Part shown: one piece after another, positions 21,501 through 31,620 of the stretch
Numbering within the stretch: position 1 is the stretch's first letter
Layout: each line of letters begins with the position of its first letter
DNA from: Tieghemiomyces parasiticus
Lineage: Eukaryota > Kickxellomycota > Dimargaritomycetes > Dimargaritales > Dimargaritaceae
DNA: 64,000 nt
Direction: 5' to 3'
Assembly (NCBI GenBank): GCA_027575765.1
Contig: JANBPT010000063.1
Span: 1 to 64,000, forward strand
Translations under genes and position numbers: made by a program
The notes under the pieces: generated by a model
The model's input: the letters and a program-made list of their open reading frames with translations, nothing else
The model's database searches: none
What the model was told of the DNA's origin: nothing

Positions 21501-23674
21501 GCGATTACTAGCTCCACATTGGCGACGTGTTCCGTGCGGTCGGCGGGGCCCAACAAAGCGCCGAGGGCGGACGCAGCGGCCGCCCGGACCTCAGGTATAG
21601 GATCCTCCAGGAGAGCAATGAGGGTCGCGTGCAGGTCGTGGCGCAGCACCCGGTCCACGTTGGCCGCGTGATTGCGGCACAGCTCAGCCATCAGTAGGCA
21701 CGTCCACTGGCGCACAGGTGTGGTCCGCGCGGGGGCCAGCAACACCTTAAAGTGTGGAAAGAGAGTGTCGAACCGTTCGAAGGCGTCCTGGGCTTCGGGG
21801 AGGTCACGGCAGAGGTGGGTAAGCACCATCAGCCCGTGAACCCGACAGGCCAAGACGGCCAGCGCCGAATTCTCCAAAAGATTCAGGTTGTCCTCCATGA
21901 GGACCTCGACGAAGTAGCCGAGGGTGTTGGTACGTAGCAGTTCCTGGCGCACGCTGTAGTCTACGCTGATGATGGCCGCCCAGATGGCCGATAGGTACCC
22001 ACGCGAGTTGGTCTGGCTGCTCCCAATCAGCTTCAGGATATACGGGAAGATACCCACGGCCAGACACTGGTCGACGGCCCAGCGGCCGAAGCGCAGAAAC
22101 TCGGCCAGTAACCGCAAGGCGCGGTTGCGGTGTAGCTGGCTAAGCAGGACTTGCAAAATGATAGGCAGTAGTTCCGGGTGAGCCTGACGCGGGGCCCCTT
22201 GGCTCAGGTAGGCCTCGAAGGAGTCGAGCTGGAACGTGAAGAAGTCGGAGGGCACGAACTCGTAGTGGATATTGTGCTGCGAGGCGGCAATGAATGCCGG
22301 CAGCTGGGTTAGGCACTCGTCCAGGGCGTACTCGAAGGCCTCCCACAGTGGGTGGTCGTGGGTGGGCGGGAGTTCCGGGTAACTCATGGGGTGGCAGCCG
22401 TAAGCGCGCATCAGACGCGAGGCAAACATGAAGTTGCGGAACAGGGTGGAGATAAGCAGATCGTGCCGGAACAGCTTCTTGAAGGCCTCGCGCGGAAGCA
22501 CGTTCCACGCGATGGTGTCGGTGATAGCCGTGAAAATCCAGTGGATCTCGCCCAGGGCGGAGCGCCGGCTGTTGACGAACCCCGGGACCATGGCGGCCGC
22601 GGACTGATTGAAATCGGTGAGGTGGTTGTTACGCATGATCCACCACCGCATAGCCATCTCGACCGGGGTTGTCATGCAGGTGGTGAACACGTCGGCAGGC
22701 AGGTTGGGCGACGTGGGCAATTGCTCCTCGCCACGGCAGGCTGCAAAGTGGACGCTGTGGGAGTGTGGGAGGGAGGCGAGCGGTGGGACCCGTGAGGACG
22801 AACCACCGTTTCGGGTGGATGACGACGACGACGATGCTGGTGGCGGAGCAGTCCCGGTGTCGGCAGGGGACTGGCCATGGATGCTCCGCTCCTCCTGAGC
22901 GCACACGGCGGCCAGCCACTCCAGATCCTTGCGCTTAGCATGCTTAACAAAGGCTTCCAGGATGTTACCGGCGGCCGAACAGTCGTAAACGAAAATCCCG
23001 GGACTGCCCAACCAGATCTGAATGTCCTGCACCGACACAGGCATGTACTGCGTATAGTTGCTATTGAACACCCAAATATCGCCGTTCTTGGTGGGCATGG
23101 GCACCCCGTGGCCGTTGTAGTGGAACAGCACGCGACTGCCCTTGGCGCTGCGCCGCATGACGATGGTCTGCCGTTTGGTGTCTTCAATGGTGGGATCCAT
23201 GAGCAATCGGTACTTGAGGTTCTGGTTGAGAAACTCGTATTGTTTCTGCAAGTTCTGGCCAATCCGGCTGAGAGCCTGGTGGGCTGGCTCGGCGAAAGGG
23301 TCGATCCAGGCTTCCAACTTGGCGCACACGAGGGGCTTGATGATATCCGGTGGGTCGATACCGATCCGCAGGCAGACCGCCAGGATGGCGCCGTAGGCGG
23401 GGGTCTTGTCGGTGAGCCGCCAGTCGAACAGGCGGAAACTGCGGTCCAGCGACACGAACGGGTGGCGGAAGCGACGGGTAGTCAGGTAATTGTCGACATA
23501 GGTGGGTTCCTCCATGGGCAGAACCTCGGTATCCTTATTACGGACGGCTGTCGGGGCGCCAATGGGCCGGGGGTCCCAGATGTTGGGCTGGTCCCGGGGC
23601 TTTTGCGAGGACTTGGGCCGCCGGGAAGTCGACCCCGGCGGAGTCATGTGGGCGCTCAGAGAGGCCGACGCCAT
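18515..23674 (-). CDS. Raptor, TORC1 scaffold/substrate-recruiting subunit (Kog1/Mip1 orthologue)
   Basis: A 1,719-residue protein in one uninterrupted exon. Residues about 60-240 form the Raptor N-terminal conserved (caspase-like) domain: RHPFVSLDRSFRLFDWR, LFHYNGHGVPMPTKNGDIW with H189, and GSPGIFVYDCSAAGNILE with C232. A HEAT/armadillo solenoid follows (for example QWTCLLMAELCRNHAANVDR; PIPEVRAAAASALGALLG). A long Ser/Thr/Pro-rich linker leads to a C-terminal WD40 propeller with LLMVGTHDGTLRFF, INVWDLAQERCVRSI, LLYCGGSDGVVRVYDDR, ASTDGRVRLWDLR and MVKVWDMNFN. Raptor bridges TOR kinase to its substrates at the vacuole/lysosome in response to nutrients. ATG 23672-23674 is chosen because the upstream open frame has only a GTG. 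Blade loops carry low-complexity insertions, including a run of nine Gly from a GCC/ACC-type repeat at about 18828-18858. Essential in model fungi. Confidence 0.97.
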   Translation of the reverse strand: MASASLSAHMTPPGSTSRRPKSSQKPRDQPNIWDPRPIGAPTAVRNKDTEVLPMEEPTYVDNYLTTRRFRHPFVSLDRSFRLFDWRLTDKTPAYGAILAVCLRIGIDPPDIIKPLVCAKLEAWIDPFAEPAHQALSRIGQNLQKQYEFLNQNLKYRLLMDPTIEDTKRQTIVMRRSAKGSRVLFHYNGHGVPMPTKNGDIWVFNSNYTQYMPVSVQDIQIWLGSPGIFVYDCSAAGNILEAFVKHAKRKDLEWLAAVCAQEERSIHGQSPADTGTAPPPASSSSSSTRNGGSSSRVPPLASLPHSHSVHFAACRGEEQLPTSPNLPADVFTTCMTTPVEMAMRWWIMRNNHLTDFNQSAAAMVPGFVNSRRSALGEIHWIFTAITDTIAWNVLPREAFKKLFRHDLLISTLFRNFMFASRLMRAYGCHPMSYPELPPTHDHPLWEAFEYALDECLTQLPAFIAASQHNIHYEFVPSDFFTFQLDSFEAYLSQGAPRQAHPELLPIILQVLLSQLHRNRALRLLAEFLRFGRWAVDQCLAVGIFPYILKLIGSSQTNSRGYLSAIWAAIISVDYSVRQELLRTNTLGYFVEVLMEDNLNLLENSALAVLACRVHGLMVLTHLCRDLPEAQDAFERFDTLFPHFKVLLAPARTTPVRQWTCLLMAELCRNHAANVDRVLRHDLHATLIALLEDPIPEVRAAAASALGALLGPADRTEHVANVELVIAVALTDRTQDASPIVRKELLIALSRYVKRYPERFFVLAMEDTVKRQREGRLAGSKRGTLPAHFTRAGARRTQSTVSTPGAGGFAYTTERRETMAVIRPEVAQALAVLAAVPRPERASGRDDTHDDDPAAILAGALPELLCAADQVPHEMGLAVWRTLIRLSADPVAEVAQLAAMVLDFVLQPLMATVEAVSETLATHGGNTPVEFGAPTPRPRSVSHHLSLSSPTHGATSPTSPGRTSSLGRHSSTDAAAATLEALTHAATKYGHEAAGGAQDAYSRSESGNSSLSSSVTTTASLPPRNAAPRTRTHPPTPTRGRTAEPVGITAKLTKSLKRSASSTINLMYNLASGSGTAIDSSADPPPLTPTPAQMRFQMVRSNNHSPPTPGTETFAGSQGLAAVNRQSAVYSYEDPSLRSLDSQLAADLSGLGLRDESTTAAGTPHAAPFAHAGGHLPPLPAGLSLDVLLEILARLPVFPPPIELPLVSKFLEWQTLLATEPYLRKPEEQQEGSEQYLASAWRKSRNDNVVTSFEAARAHYTDRTRWFKQHHMAVNFVPYLLTFHRYEPQLILSDGLQNVSIYDHQSQTRLHTLHITSMLNGAIPPLSAAAGPPVPPANTAASSATHTAASTPGAGGREPAAAASYFFSGHHTGTASATSQSSGVAALLSPQQPRITTLQVINEMDYGLLMVGTHDGTLRFFQNYTERERCEMVTGWQNFAEPTHDRRRPSRLLTAWVQKTGRLYVTGSTSRINVWDLAQERCVRSIQSKTMGSVCAVTADQYNGHLLYCGGSDGVVRVYDDRQGETPGPVRSFGEPNPYTVVQLGLQVGYTHELLSASTDGRVRLWDLRAGGLKQSPLAVHGSGVLNHMVVHDNLPIFATAAPSSGSSGGGGGGGGGAVGSGGSANLASPSLSSAAINSASTYSSASHPSSMNGGARPERASNHMVKVWDMNFNNIGHAQRHTGILSQRVAPVTALAIDHFTPTIAMGNDDSTVTFISSTA

Positions 23675-25084
23675 GGTGTCAGGCAGCAAAGAGTGGAGCT
23701 GCAGCGGAGGTGAGGGTAAGGTTAAGGGCGAGCGATTGGAGGTCGTGCGCGTTAACCACTTAGGAAGGCCGGGTGGAATCGGCTGGTGGTAGTGAGCTGG
23801 ACGGCGCGGCGGACAGACCACCTATGGCAGCGAAGGGGCTGGAGATTGAAGGACGTCGGTCGGCCCGAGATATCGAATGAGTTTCGACGGGGACGCACCG
23901 GTGGTGGCGCGAAACGGGCGCGGCGAAATGTAAAGGAGTGGGAGATGTCAGTCGACGCTATCGGCGGCCAGCAAACGGTAAATTAGAGCGCTGAAAGGAA
24001 CGTGTGTTGCGCTCGAATCAGGAACAAGCGATGTGAAGGGAGTGGTGGTGGTCGTAAAAGGCAGGCGGTCGGTACAGTGAAGGCCTCAATTGGTCCAGGC
24101 GGAAGCGGAAGAGAATACAGGCAGGTAGTGAAACGAGGCCTGTTGGGTATGGCTACCGATGACAAAAGTCGCGGTGATAAAGCGGCGGAATGTGACTAGG
24201 GCTAGAGGTGAGAATCTGTGGTGCGGCGGCCCACATCCTTCCGGGCCAACTGCTACATTTTCACCGACCTGCCATTCCCCTTGTCCGTCCCTAGGAAACA
24301 GGAAAGAGGACTTCGCCATCGGCACCTGCCTTGCCGTGTCAGGCATCTCCCCACCCTGCCGAGGAGAACGGCAGTTTAAAACCAAAATCCCCTGGCCCCT
24401 AACCGAATGGGCTTACCGTGACAGGCGCCAGACACGTCCAGACCTTAGGGTAGCCTGTCCGGCCTAGGATTGCCCTTGTGGGAGGGGTAAAACCTTTACT
24501 TGTTGGCAGTGGGAGGGGTTTCACTACATCTTAGGTCTAGGAGAACCGAAATATGATATCAGAGTGCTCGGTTCCAATATTGGCTGTTGGGTGGGGCTCA
24601 TACCAGAGTTGGTCATGTTGGGCCGGCTACTCCTTCCTTCCTCCCATAGCTCAGCCACGGTAAACATGACGTCCTATTCCATGTTTGCCCAGTATCCTCG
24701 TGCGAAACCGCAATGCAACAACCAGGGGAAGGAAGAGAATGGTACCCGCAGGCCTACAAGCAATGGTGCAGGCATAGCTTTGGTGCGAAACCCGCCCTAG
24801 CCCAAGCGATCCATAGGAATCGATGATGGTACATACTGCGTTGGGTCAGGCGGCACTCGCACCACGGCGCTGCTGCATCAATCGCACGATCACGAAAGGT
24901 TGCACTCCTTTTCACTGCGCAGTCCCTTTGTAAGCAATCACTATGTCGCTGACCGCTTATAGGGGTCCTCCCTAGCAAACACGGCGGAGTAACGGCACAT
25001 GAGTTTATAATAAACAGAAGCGAGAAAATAAAACCACCTGAATGCACATACTGGGGGTTAACGACCAGGATATCCGGACGCACT
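23675..25084. other. Intergenic between Raptor and Egt1 genes
   Basis: Promoter side of the Raptor gene, with a GA-rich leader on the plus strand (pyrimidine-rich in the gene's sense), and 3' side of egt1. Several 60-100-codon frames have no motifs. No RNA gene was seen. Confidence 0.4.
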
Positions 25085-28000
25085 TTACTCGTTGGCCGGC
25101 CGGCATAGGCGGAAGGTGGTAAAAGCATAACCGTACCCGGCCTGGTACCAGTTACGGTAGGTTGACCGCTGGGCAAGCCGGGGGTGGGTGGCCCAGGACG
25201 CGCCAACGACGACGTAGTGTCGGTCTTCAAAGAAGTCCGCCGAGTATTCCGGGTATAGCGGCGACGCGCAGAACCGCGCCGGATCGAGCGGAGCGAATAA
25301 CGTGGAGGTCCACTCCCACCCGTCGGTACGCAGCTGGGCCCGCGGGGCCCAGTCCCAGGGAGCCAGCGAGGCGGGTAACGAGTCACCGGCGATATCGGCA
25401 TCGTCGGCCTCGTGGTCCTCGGTCGTGCAGGCCGTCGGTGTCCAGCTGCGCACGCCGTAGTTAGCACTGTAGGGCGCGGCGGTGTACAAGTAGTTCGACG
25501 AGGGCTCGGTGGCATGGGAGTCCCCGCTACCTATGGCACCCGGACGTTGGTTGGGTCGGATGTATGCGTGAATGGTGTTCAGGGCCTTCTGGTGCTCAGC
25601 GTACACGTGACGCATTTCCACTTCAGTAGGCAGACGGGCCTCGGGATGCGCAAAGCGGGCGTAGGCCTGCGCCTGGAGCTGGCTCACGTAGACGGGCCAG
25701 GTCCACGTCTGAATGAGCGGCAGATCGGCGTAGACGGTGCGGACGCGGAATAGCGCGGCCAGGACCTCGGCGGGACTGTCGCCGGCGGGCAGCCGGGTAA
25801 GCTGGTCGAGGTCGGCGAATTTCCACGATTTTGGCACCAGGCGCTGCAACTCCGGCGTCACGGCGATCTGGTGGTGCAGCGCCGTGGTAGAGCTTGAGGA
25901 CCAGGCGTCCGCGCCCAAACTGGTTTTCAGTTCGTGGCGGAGGAGACCGTAGTATTCACCCACGGTCACGGGCCGATCCTGAATTTGGAAGGCCCGGACG
26001 GCCACGCCGCGGCGACAGGGTTTCTCATTATCCCAGCCGAAAATGTGGGCAGGCGAAAGGTCTGTCCGGGTAGTATCTACGGCGTCGGCGTCCCCGTCCA
26101 GGCCGTAATCAACCTGTGGAGACTCCCCGTCGGACGAGGCCGAGAAGTCCAGCCAGCGCGCGGGAGAAATGCCACCGTTGGGACGGTCCGGGGCGAAGGC
26201 CGGGCTAGCCGCCAGCGGCATCAGCCGGTTGGGTGTGACCCGTTCGGGCAACTGCACAACCATATGAAGGAGGGTCTCAGTGTGCATGGCGTAATGTTCA
26301 TACCCCATCCACAAACTCCGGGCCACCAGGCCGGGGATGGCCAACGATTTTGATATGCCAGTAGGTGCCGTCCCGACTTCCAACGACGGATCGGCGGGCA
26401 CCCCGTAGCGGTCGAGGACCTCACGGATGCGCTGGCGCACCTCCTCATCGTAATCTAAAAGAGACTCAACAGCCGGCCATTCCGTAGGCAGGGGCGAGTG
26501 TGCGTGGCACTGGTTCGGGTTTTGGATGTCGGGATCTATGCCACGTTCGAAATACCGGGTGAACTCCGCGTCCCGAACCGGACTGACCCCCAAGGCCCGC
26601 GCCAGGCGGAGGTCAACAAAGGCCGGAATATGGCCGAGGTAAAACACGAACGGTAGACGGAGAGGGATGGGCTGGGCGTCAAGGTGCTCGCGAGGGACCA
26701 TACGGCGGACCGCCGTGTCCCAGTAGGCCCACATAGCCTCCCATTCCGCTCGCGTGGGTACCGCATGGTGGGCGACCGGACGGGCCACGGTGGCTAAGGG
26801 TCCAGCGGCGGGTGTCCACGGTTCCTCAGCCGTATTGAGATAGGCCGCGGTCAGCGGAGCGTAGCGCGGAAAAAAGAAGGCAGGCCGGTCCATCAAAAAC
26901 ATGTTGTAGTTGCGTTGCGTACTCGTCCACACCTGGCGCATATTGAGGCGGGCGCCGTGGGCCAGACCGTGGATGGTCTCGGCGCTCAGCTTTGTCGAGT
27001 ACTCGACATGAATGCGCTCGCCCGCCCGCAGGAAAATACGGTGTTCGCGCCGGGACAACGGGTACGCTTCGTCGTGGCCGGCGGTGGATGGACTGCGGGC
27101 CGAGGCCACAGCACCCGGCGGACGATAGGTCAAAGTGATATCGTGTTTGGCCCGCACGTAGGTCTCGACGCGCTGCAACTTGCTATTATACCAGCTATCG
27201 TAACTGAAGTCGTCGCGGTTAAACAGCCGTTGGTTGGTGAGGTGGTTTACGTGGGTGAGGATGTTGAGAATAAAGTCCTCGGTGTATCCCTGGGCGTCAT
27301 GGTAGGCGCGGTGGACCATCTCCGGTGGATTGGGTTTGTCAGCGGCCACCAAAAACCGATCGCCCGGGTTGAGTTCACGCTGAAGGCGCTGGAAAAAGGC
27401 GGCAGCCTCCTCCACCACGCTATTACCTACTGACGACCCTAGCCACATGATCACCTTGGGCTGGGAGTTCGGGAAGGTGCGTAGGTACCCCAGGGCATCT
27501 TCGTAAGTGCCCCACAGGCCAGCTAGGCGGACGTGACGGAAGGGTCCGATATGCAGCAGGGAATCGGCCAGGGCGGTGTAGTCCACGTCCAGAGCGTAGT
27601 AGGTGAGCGGTACACCACGGCGATCAAATGCCTCGAGCAGAACCCGTGTCTTACGCAGGGATCCGGCCCCGAGCTCGATCAACACGGCGGCACCCTGGCA
27701 TGCCGCGACGATATCGTCGCCCTGGTGGGTCAGGATATCTACTTCGGCGGCCATGAGATAATAGTCGTCCGTCTCGAGGATCCGGTCGTATAGTTCCAGA
27801 CCGTAGGTATCGTAAAGGGTCACGGTGGGCAGTTTACGGACTGGTTGCGGGTCGGCCTCACACGACGGGTCATCCGGATTGTATCCCGGTACGATGGTCG
27901 GGTGGAGCAAGCCGTGCAGCAGGGACTCGGTTTGGTCCCGAGGACTGGCCTGGCGTCGACGGCGGATATCCACAATCTCAATGGGGTGACTGTGTTCGAC

Positions 28001-28105
28001 CGCCGGCGGCGTATCGTTAGAGTCGATTGACACATCCAAGTGGGAGAAGTTCTTCACCAGGTTGACTTCCTGGTCGCACGGGACGGAGGCGTCAGTGGCA
28101 ATCAT
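25085..28105 (-). CDS. egt1: Ergothioneine biosynthesis protein Egt1 (EgtD methyltransferase fused to EgtB sulfoxide synthase)
   Basis: A 1,006-residue bifunctional enzyme. The N-terminal half is the EgtD-like histidine N-methyltransferase: LYDTYGLELYDRILETDDYY, SAM-binding LIELGAGSLRKT (142-153), VIMWLGSSVGN and NPGDRFLVAADKPN. It converts histidine to hercynine. The C-terminal half is EgtB: a DinB-like four-helix part with the iron motif H-x3-H-x-E (YEHYAMHTETLLHM), then the formylglycine-generating-enzyme-like domain (FGWDNEKPCRRGVAV, DRPVTVGEYYGLL, LPTEVEMRHVY, ending TFRLCRP). It joins hercynine to cysteine using O2 and non-haem iron. The product is an antioxidant thiohistidine. This fused layout is characteristic of fungi. 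It is intronless. ATG 28103-28105 is preferred, but an in-frame ATG at 28268-28270 would add 55 residues. The PLP lyase needed for the last step (Egt2) is not in the window. Confidence 0.96.
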   Translation of the reverse strand: MIATDASVPCDQEVNLVKNFSHLDVSIDSNDTPPAVEHSHPIEIVDIRRRRQASPRDQTESLLHGLLHPTIVPGYNPDDPSCEADPQPVRKLPTVTLYDTYGLELYDRILETDDYYLMAAEVDILTHQGDDIVAACQGAAVLIELGAGSLRKTRVLLEAFDRRGVPLTYYALDVDYTALADSLLHIGPFRHVRLAGLWGTYEDALGYLRTFPNSQPKVIMWLGSSVGNSVVEEAAAFFQRLQRELNPGDRFLVAADKPNPPEMVHRAYHDAQGYTEDFILNILTHVNHLTNQRLFNRDDFSYDSWYNSKLQRVETYVRAKHDITLTYRPPGAVASARSPSTAGHDEAYPLSRREHRIFLRAGERIHVEYSTKLSAETIHGLAHGARLNMRQVWTSTQRNYNMFLMDRPAFFFPRYAPLTAAYLNTAEEPWTPAAGPLATVARPVAHHAVPTRAEWEAMWAYWDTAVRRMVPREHLDAQPIPLRLPFVFYLGHIPAFVDLRLARALGVSPVRDAEFTRYFERGIDPDIQNPNQCHAHSPLPTEWPAVESLLDYDEEVRQRIREVLDRYGVPADPSLEVGTAPTGISKSLAIPGLVARSLWMGYEHYAMHTETLLHMVVQLPERVTPNRLMPLAASPAFAPDRPNGGISPARWLDFSASSDGESPQVDYGLDGDADAVDTTRTDLSPAHIFGWDNEKPCRRGVAVRAFQIQDRPVTVGEYYGLLRHELKTSLGADAWSSSSTTALHHQIAVTPELQRLVPKSWKFADLDQLTRLPAGDSPAEVLAALFRVRTVYADLPLIQTWTWPVYVSQLQAQAYARFAHPEARLPTEVEMRHVYAEHQKALNTIHAYIRPNQRPGAIGSGDSHATEPSSNYLYTAAPYSANYGVRSWTPTACTTEDHEADDADIAGDSLPASLAPWDWAPRAQLRTDGWEWTSTLFAPLDPARFCASPLYPEYSADFFEDRHYVVVGASWATHPRLAQRSTYRNWYQAGYGYAFTTFRLCRPANE

Positions 28106-29707
28106 CGTGGTAAACGTGAAGGGGTCGAGTGCTGCGACTCTGGAAGGCAAAAATGGTGGTATAGGCGGTAGTAATAGGCAGACAACAGGAGCAGAGGTAA
28201 AGACACGGTGAAATAAGAAAAGGCTGGATCGATTGTATGAGCAGAACAAGACGGTGGTTCGGTCTGTCATCGCGGGTATTTAAGTAGGATGTCGGCCTGA
28301 CGTGTGCAAGGCCCATGGGAGTCATGCAGGGTACCTGTTGGCCCGATGGGAGAATGCTGGAAGGCGGGAGAGGTTACTCAAGGAGAAGGTGACGGAGACA
28401 TACCGGACCGGCAAGTTTACGCCGGCCGACCAATTATACTATATTGGCCACTGCAGCTACTCTGCGATACCACTTCGGCTCTGTATCCGTCCTTGGAAGG
28501 GGGGAGTGGCGGCTACGCGGTGCCTTTACCTTGATGTCTCCTTTAGTCTACTCGAAAGAACACAGCCTGCACCGTCCGGCTTCAAAAGTGATATCTGGCG
28601 GGAATCCATCCCATCGTAGGTTACACCCGGTAGCGGAATCAACCTCCGACCGGCGACTCAGGCCAGATGTGCGTGCGTTTTCCAACGTCCCCCATCGGAG
28701 TAATTTACTTCGTTAGTGACGAGGGAACTTCTGGACGGTAACGGACGCGGAAGGGAGGATTAGGAGGTGTGATTAATCCTGTGACGTCTGGGAAAGGATA
28801 GTGTGAGTAAGTGTGGGGTAGCAGCCAAGGGGGGGCTACGAAACTTTCAGGATAGATGAATACGGGAAGGAGCAGAGCACAAACGGTAGCACGTTCTTCA
28901 TCCACGGCAGGCTGCTTCTCTGCCGTAGGTGCCTGCAGGCAAATGACCTGATCAGACTCGTATGGGGGGGGGTTGAACGGTGGCGAGGTCATGAGAAATC
29001 TGCTGTCACGACGGTCGTTCAAAGGGGCAGCCCTCATGCCCTAAGTAATACCCCGTGATGAAAGTATTTGGCAGGTAATCTAATACCATACATACGCACA
29101 TACACGCCACCCCCACGACCATCAAGATGTTTGACACCGAACGGATTAGGCGGAGGGCGGAATAGCATGCAGAAGGCACCCGTGGTGGCGCAAGGGTGTA
29201 CCTCCTCGACGATGCCATCCATTCATCGCTATCACGAGGATGCAGCGCCGTGTTGGCCCTCCTTCGATTGGCACGCCTCGCCACCCACGGTCTCCAGATG
29301 GGCAAGTGGGCTGCTTAGCGTCTAGTTCACGATGGTCAAAAGTGGTATACTGCTGCCGAGGTCCGAAGGGTGTGAAGCGTCACACGACGCCGTGTCCACC
29401 CCTCCTCCCGCACAAATTCAGCACTCGGTAGCGATCCGTTCGGTAAGCTCGGAGAACCGAGCTATCTAGATATGGCGAGCAAGGGACCCTTGGTAGGTCG
29501 ACTCGGGATAGCCATCCCATTTCAAAGTCTCCGTAGAGGATGGTACGGTGCAGCTCAGTGAATACGGACCTTTGGTCAGAAGTTGACACTCAGACGAACA
29601 TTTTATACATGAGATGGGAGGATTATAGTTAGCGATCAGAAGACATCGGACGTCAGTCCGCATAGGATACAAGTAGCTGGCACGTGAGATACTGGGTGAA
29701 ACCACTT
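28106..29707. other. Intergenic, no gene seen
   Basis: Egt1 promoter side and NSE4 3' side. The first 165 bases could encode an in-frame N-terminal Egt1 extension. The remainder has only short unconvincing frames. Confidence 0.4.
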
Positions 29708-31620
29708 TCATCCGTACCACTTGCCCGTGCCGTTGTTGATGGTCTGCGATCGGGTGGGGATTACAGCCTTGCGCACGTCGTAGACTTTGATGAGCTCCTG
29801 CGTTGGTAATTGACGGTCAGAGATAGGGAGGATTGTGAAACGGCAGTTGGGGGTTAGATCAACTTCCAGTTGTTCTCTCCAGGTTAATCTACCCCCTCCC
29901 ACCTTGCTCTAGCTCTCGCACAAGCCCAGGTTTACCTTCCAAGTTAGTAGGTCAAGTTCCATGACCAATTGCTTCTTGACCAGACCGTGCGAGTAGTCTT
30001 CGTGCGTGGGCGGCATGCAGGTTTCTGACGGGTGGTACGCAAGGTGGTGACAAGCGGAATGGACAGTTATGGTTAGAGTGGGTGAGGCAAAATAAGAGGG
30101 CGAAAGGAAGGGGAGGGGGCAGTCGAGATCCACATTGGGAGTTACTTCACCTGCACAAGAAACTTACCAATCATGGGCTGGCCGCTTTCGTCATCAATGA
30201 AGGCCTTGCCATCGCGGATCAGAAACGATAGGTAAAAGAAGTTCTCGACGGTCTGGGAGAACGAGTCCGGGTTGACGATGAACTCGAACAGGTTAATGGG
30301 CCCCACCCGCTCCAGGATCTCGAATATGGTCCGGACGTTCTGCGTCGTCTCGTTTTCTTGTTTTTCAATGTCCTCCTCGTGGAGCTGAGGAGAGAGAACG
30401 GTATCGGAGGGCAAGGGTGGCAAATCGAGGCAGGTAACAGGCGCTCATCAGTTGACTAAGTCGCAGTTTCGTCGGTTATCATTGAAACCAAGCACCTACA
30501 ATCTTATATCCTATGGAATTTGTCCATTAGCAGCCAAAAGAAAAGGGGGAGGAGGGAGGGAGGGATTTACCTGCTGGGGCTTGACGAGGTCTTCGGCATT
30601 CCGGGCATTCCGGTTTTGGCGTCGATTATTGTGTTGAACCACTTTACGCTCGGTAAGTAGCGGGCCGAACCTAGCAAGTCACAGACACAGGATTGAGACG
30701 GGTCATTACAGCTATGTCAGTCAGTCATCCAGGCAAGCCACATCAAAACCGTGGTGCTCTGCCGCCAAAGCTTATGGATTTGATCTGCTTACATGAAGTC
30801 GGCCGTCGGAGCCCGCAGAGTGTAATTGGAGGCTAAGGCGCCTAGGCGAGACCAGTATGTATCACCTATATCGTCACTGTTGATCCGCTCGTACCCGGGT
30901 AGTTCCCGCGAGCCAGCCACAATACCCTGGATTTTGCCAAAGAAGGCGTCCACATCGAAAGCGTCGTGTTCGATCCGCATTTTTTTGGCTTTCTGAGCAC
31001 CAATATCAGCGGAGAGGATGAGTAGACGCGCATCGAGAGTGGCTTCGTAGGTATTTTTGACTGTTATGGAGATGAAGAGGAGGTGGTGGGATTCGAGAGA
31101 AGATGGCGGGGTGGAAAGAGGGTACAGACATTAATGGGGCTGACGAATGTCCTGTAACCAGGCCGTGCTGACCGTTTCGGTTGACTTGCGCAACGGTCCG
31201 GAGACGTGGTCAGGTGTGGAGCAAACTACATGGTACCTACCTTTATTGTACAGCTGGTTAGCTGACTGGACGCTCTCGACAAGACCGGCTGCGTCCGACT
31301 CTAGTAGCTCTGCACGTCCCTCTGTGAAGGTAATGACGATGGCGTATCAAAGGGAGTATTAATAACGTGGTGCGATGCAGCTCGCAGGCTTATTGGACTG
31401 TCGAGATGGTCAAAAAGGGCATGGCCGACACGGAATGCACCTTGAAGAATGGGCCCCGTATAGCCCACTTACCCTCGGTCTTCTGGATAAGTTGACGGTA
31501 CTCCCGACGGAGCCACCGCTTCTCTTGAACGTCCTGATTGGGGTCAAACACCTGAGGATCGGCAATGGTGTCTAGTTGGCTCTGAATAGCCTCCCGCTGG
31601 GAGGGCTTAGAGGTAGTCAT
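29708..31620 (-). CDS. NSE4: Nse4, kleisin subunit of the SMC5/6 complex (7 exons)
   Basis: A 330-residue nuclear protein rebuilt from seven exons on the minus strand: 31620-31473, 31321-31241, 31060-30793, 30670-30571, 30384-30168, 30024-29936 and 29797-29708. All introns are GT-AG (GTAAGTGG, GTAGGTAC, GTAAGCAG, GTAAATCC, GTAAGTTT, GTAAACC donors), 122-186 bases long, and the summed exons (993 bases) keep the frame. Family hallmarks in order: RREYRQLIQKTEE, SVQSANQLYNKV, TYEATLDARLLILSADIG, GPINLFEFIVNPDSFSQT, VENFFYLSFLIRDGKAFID, PMIGETCMPPTHEDYSHG, and the C-terminal winged helix QLVMELDLLTWKELIKVYDV ending near MIPTR-like VIPTRSQTI. Nse4 bridges the Smc5 and Smc6 heads for DNA repair and replication-fork stability. 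No other SMC5/6 gene is nearby. Confidence 0.95.
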
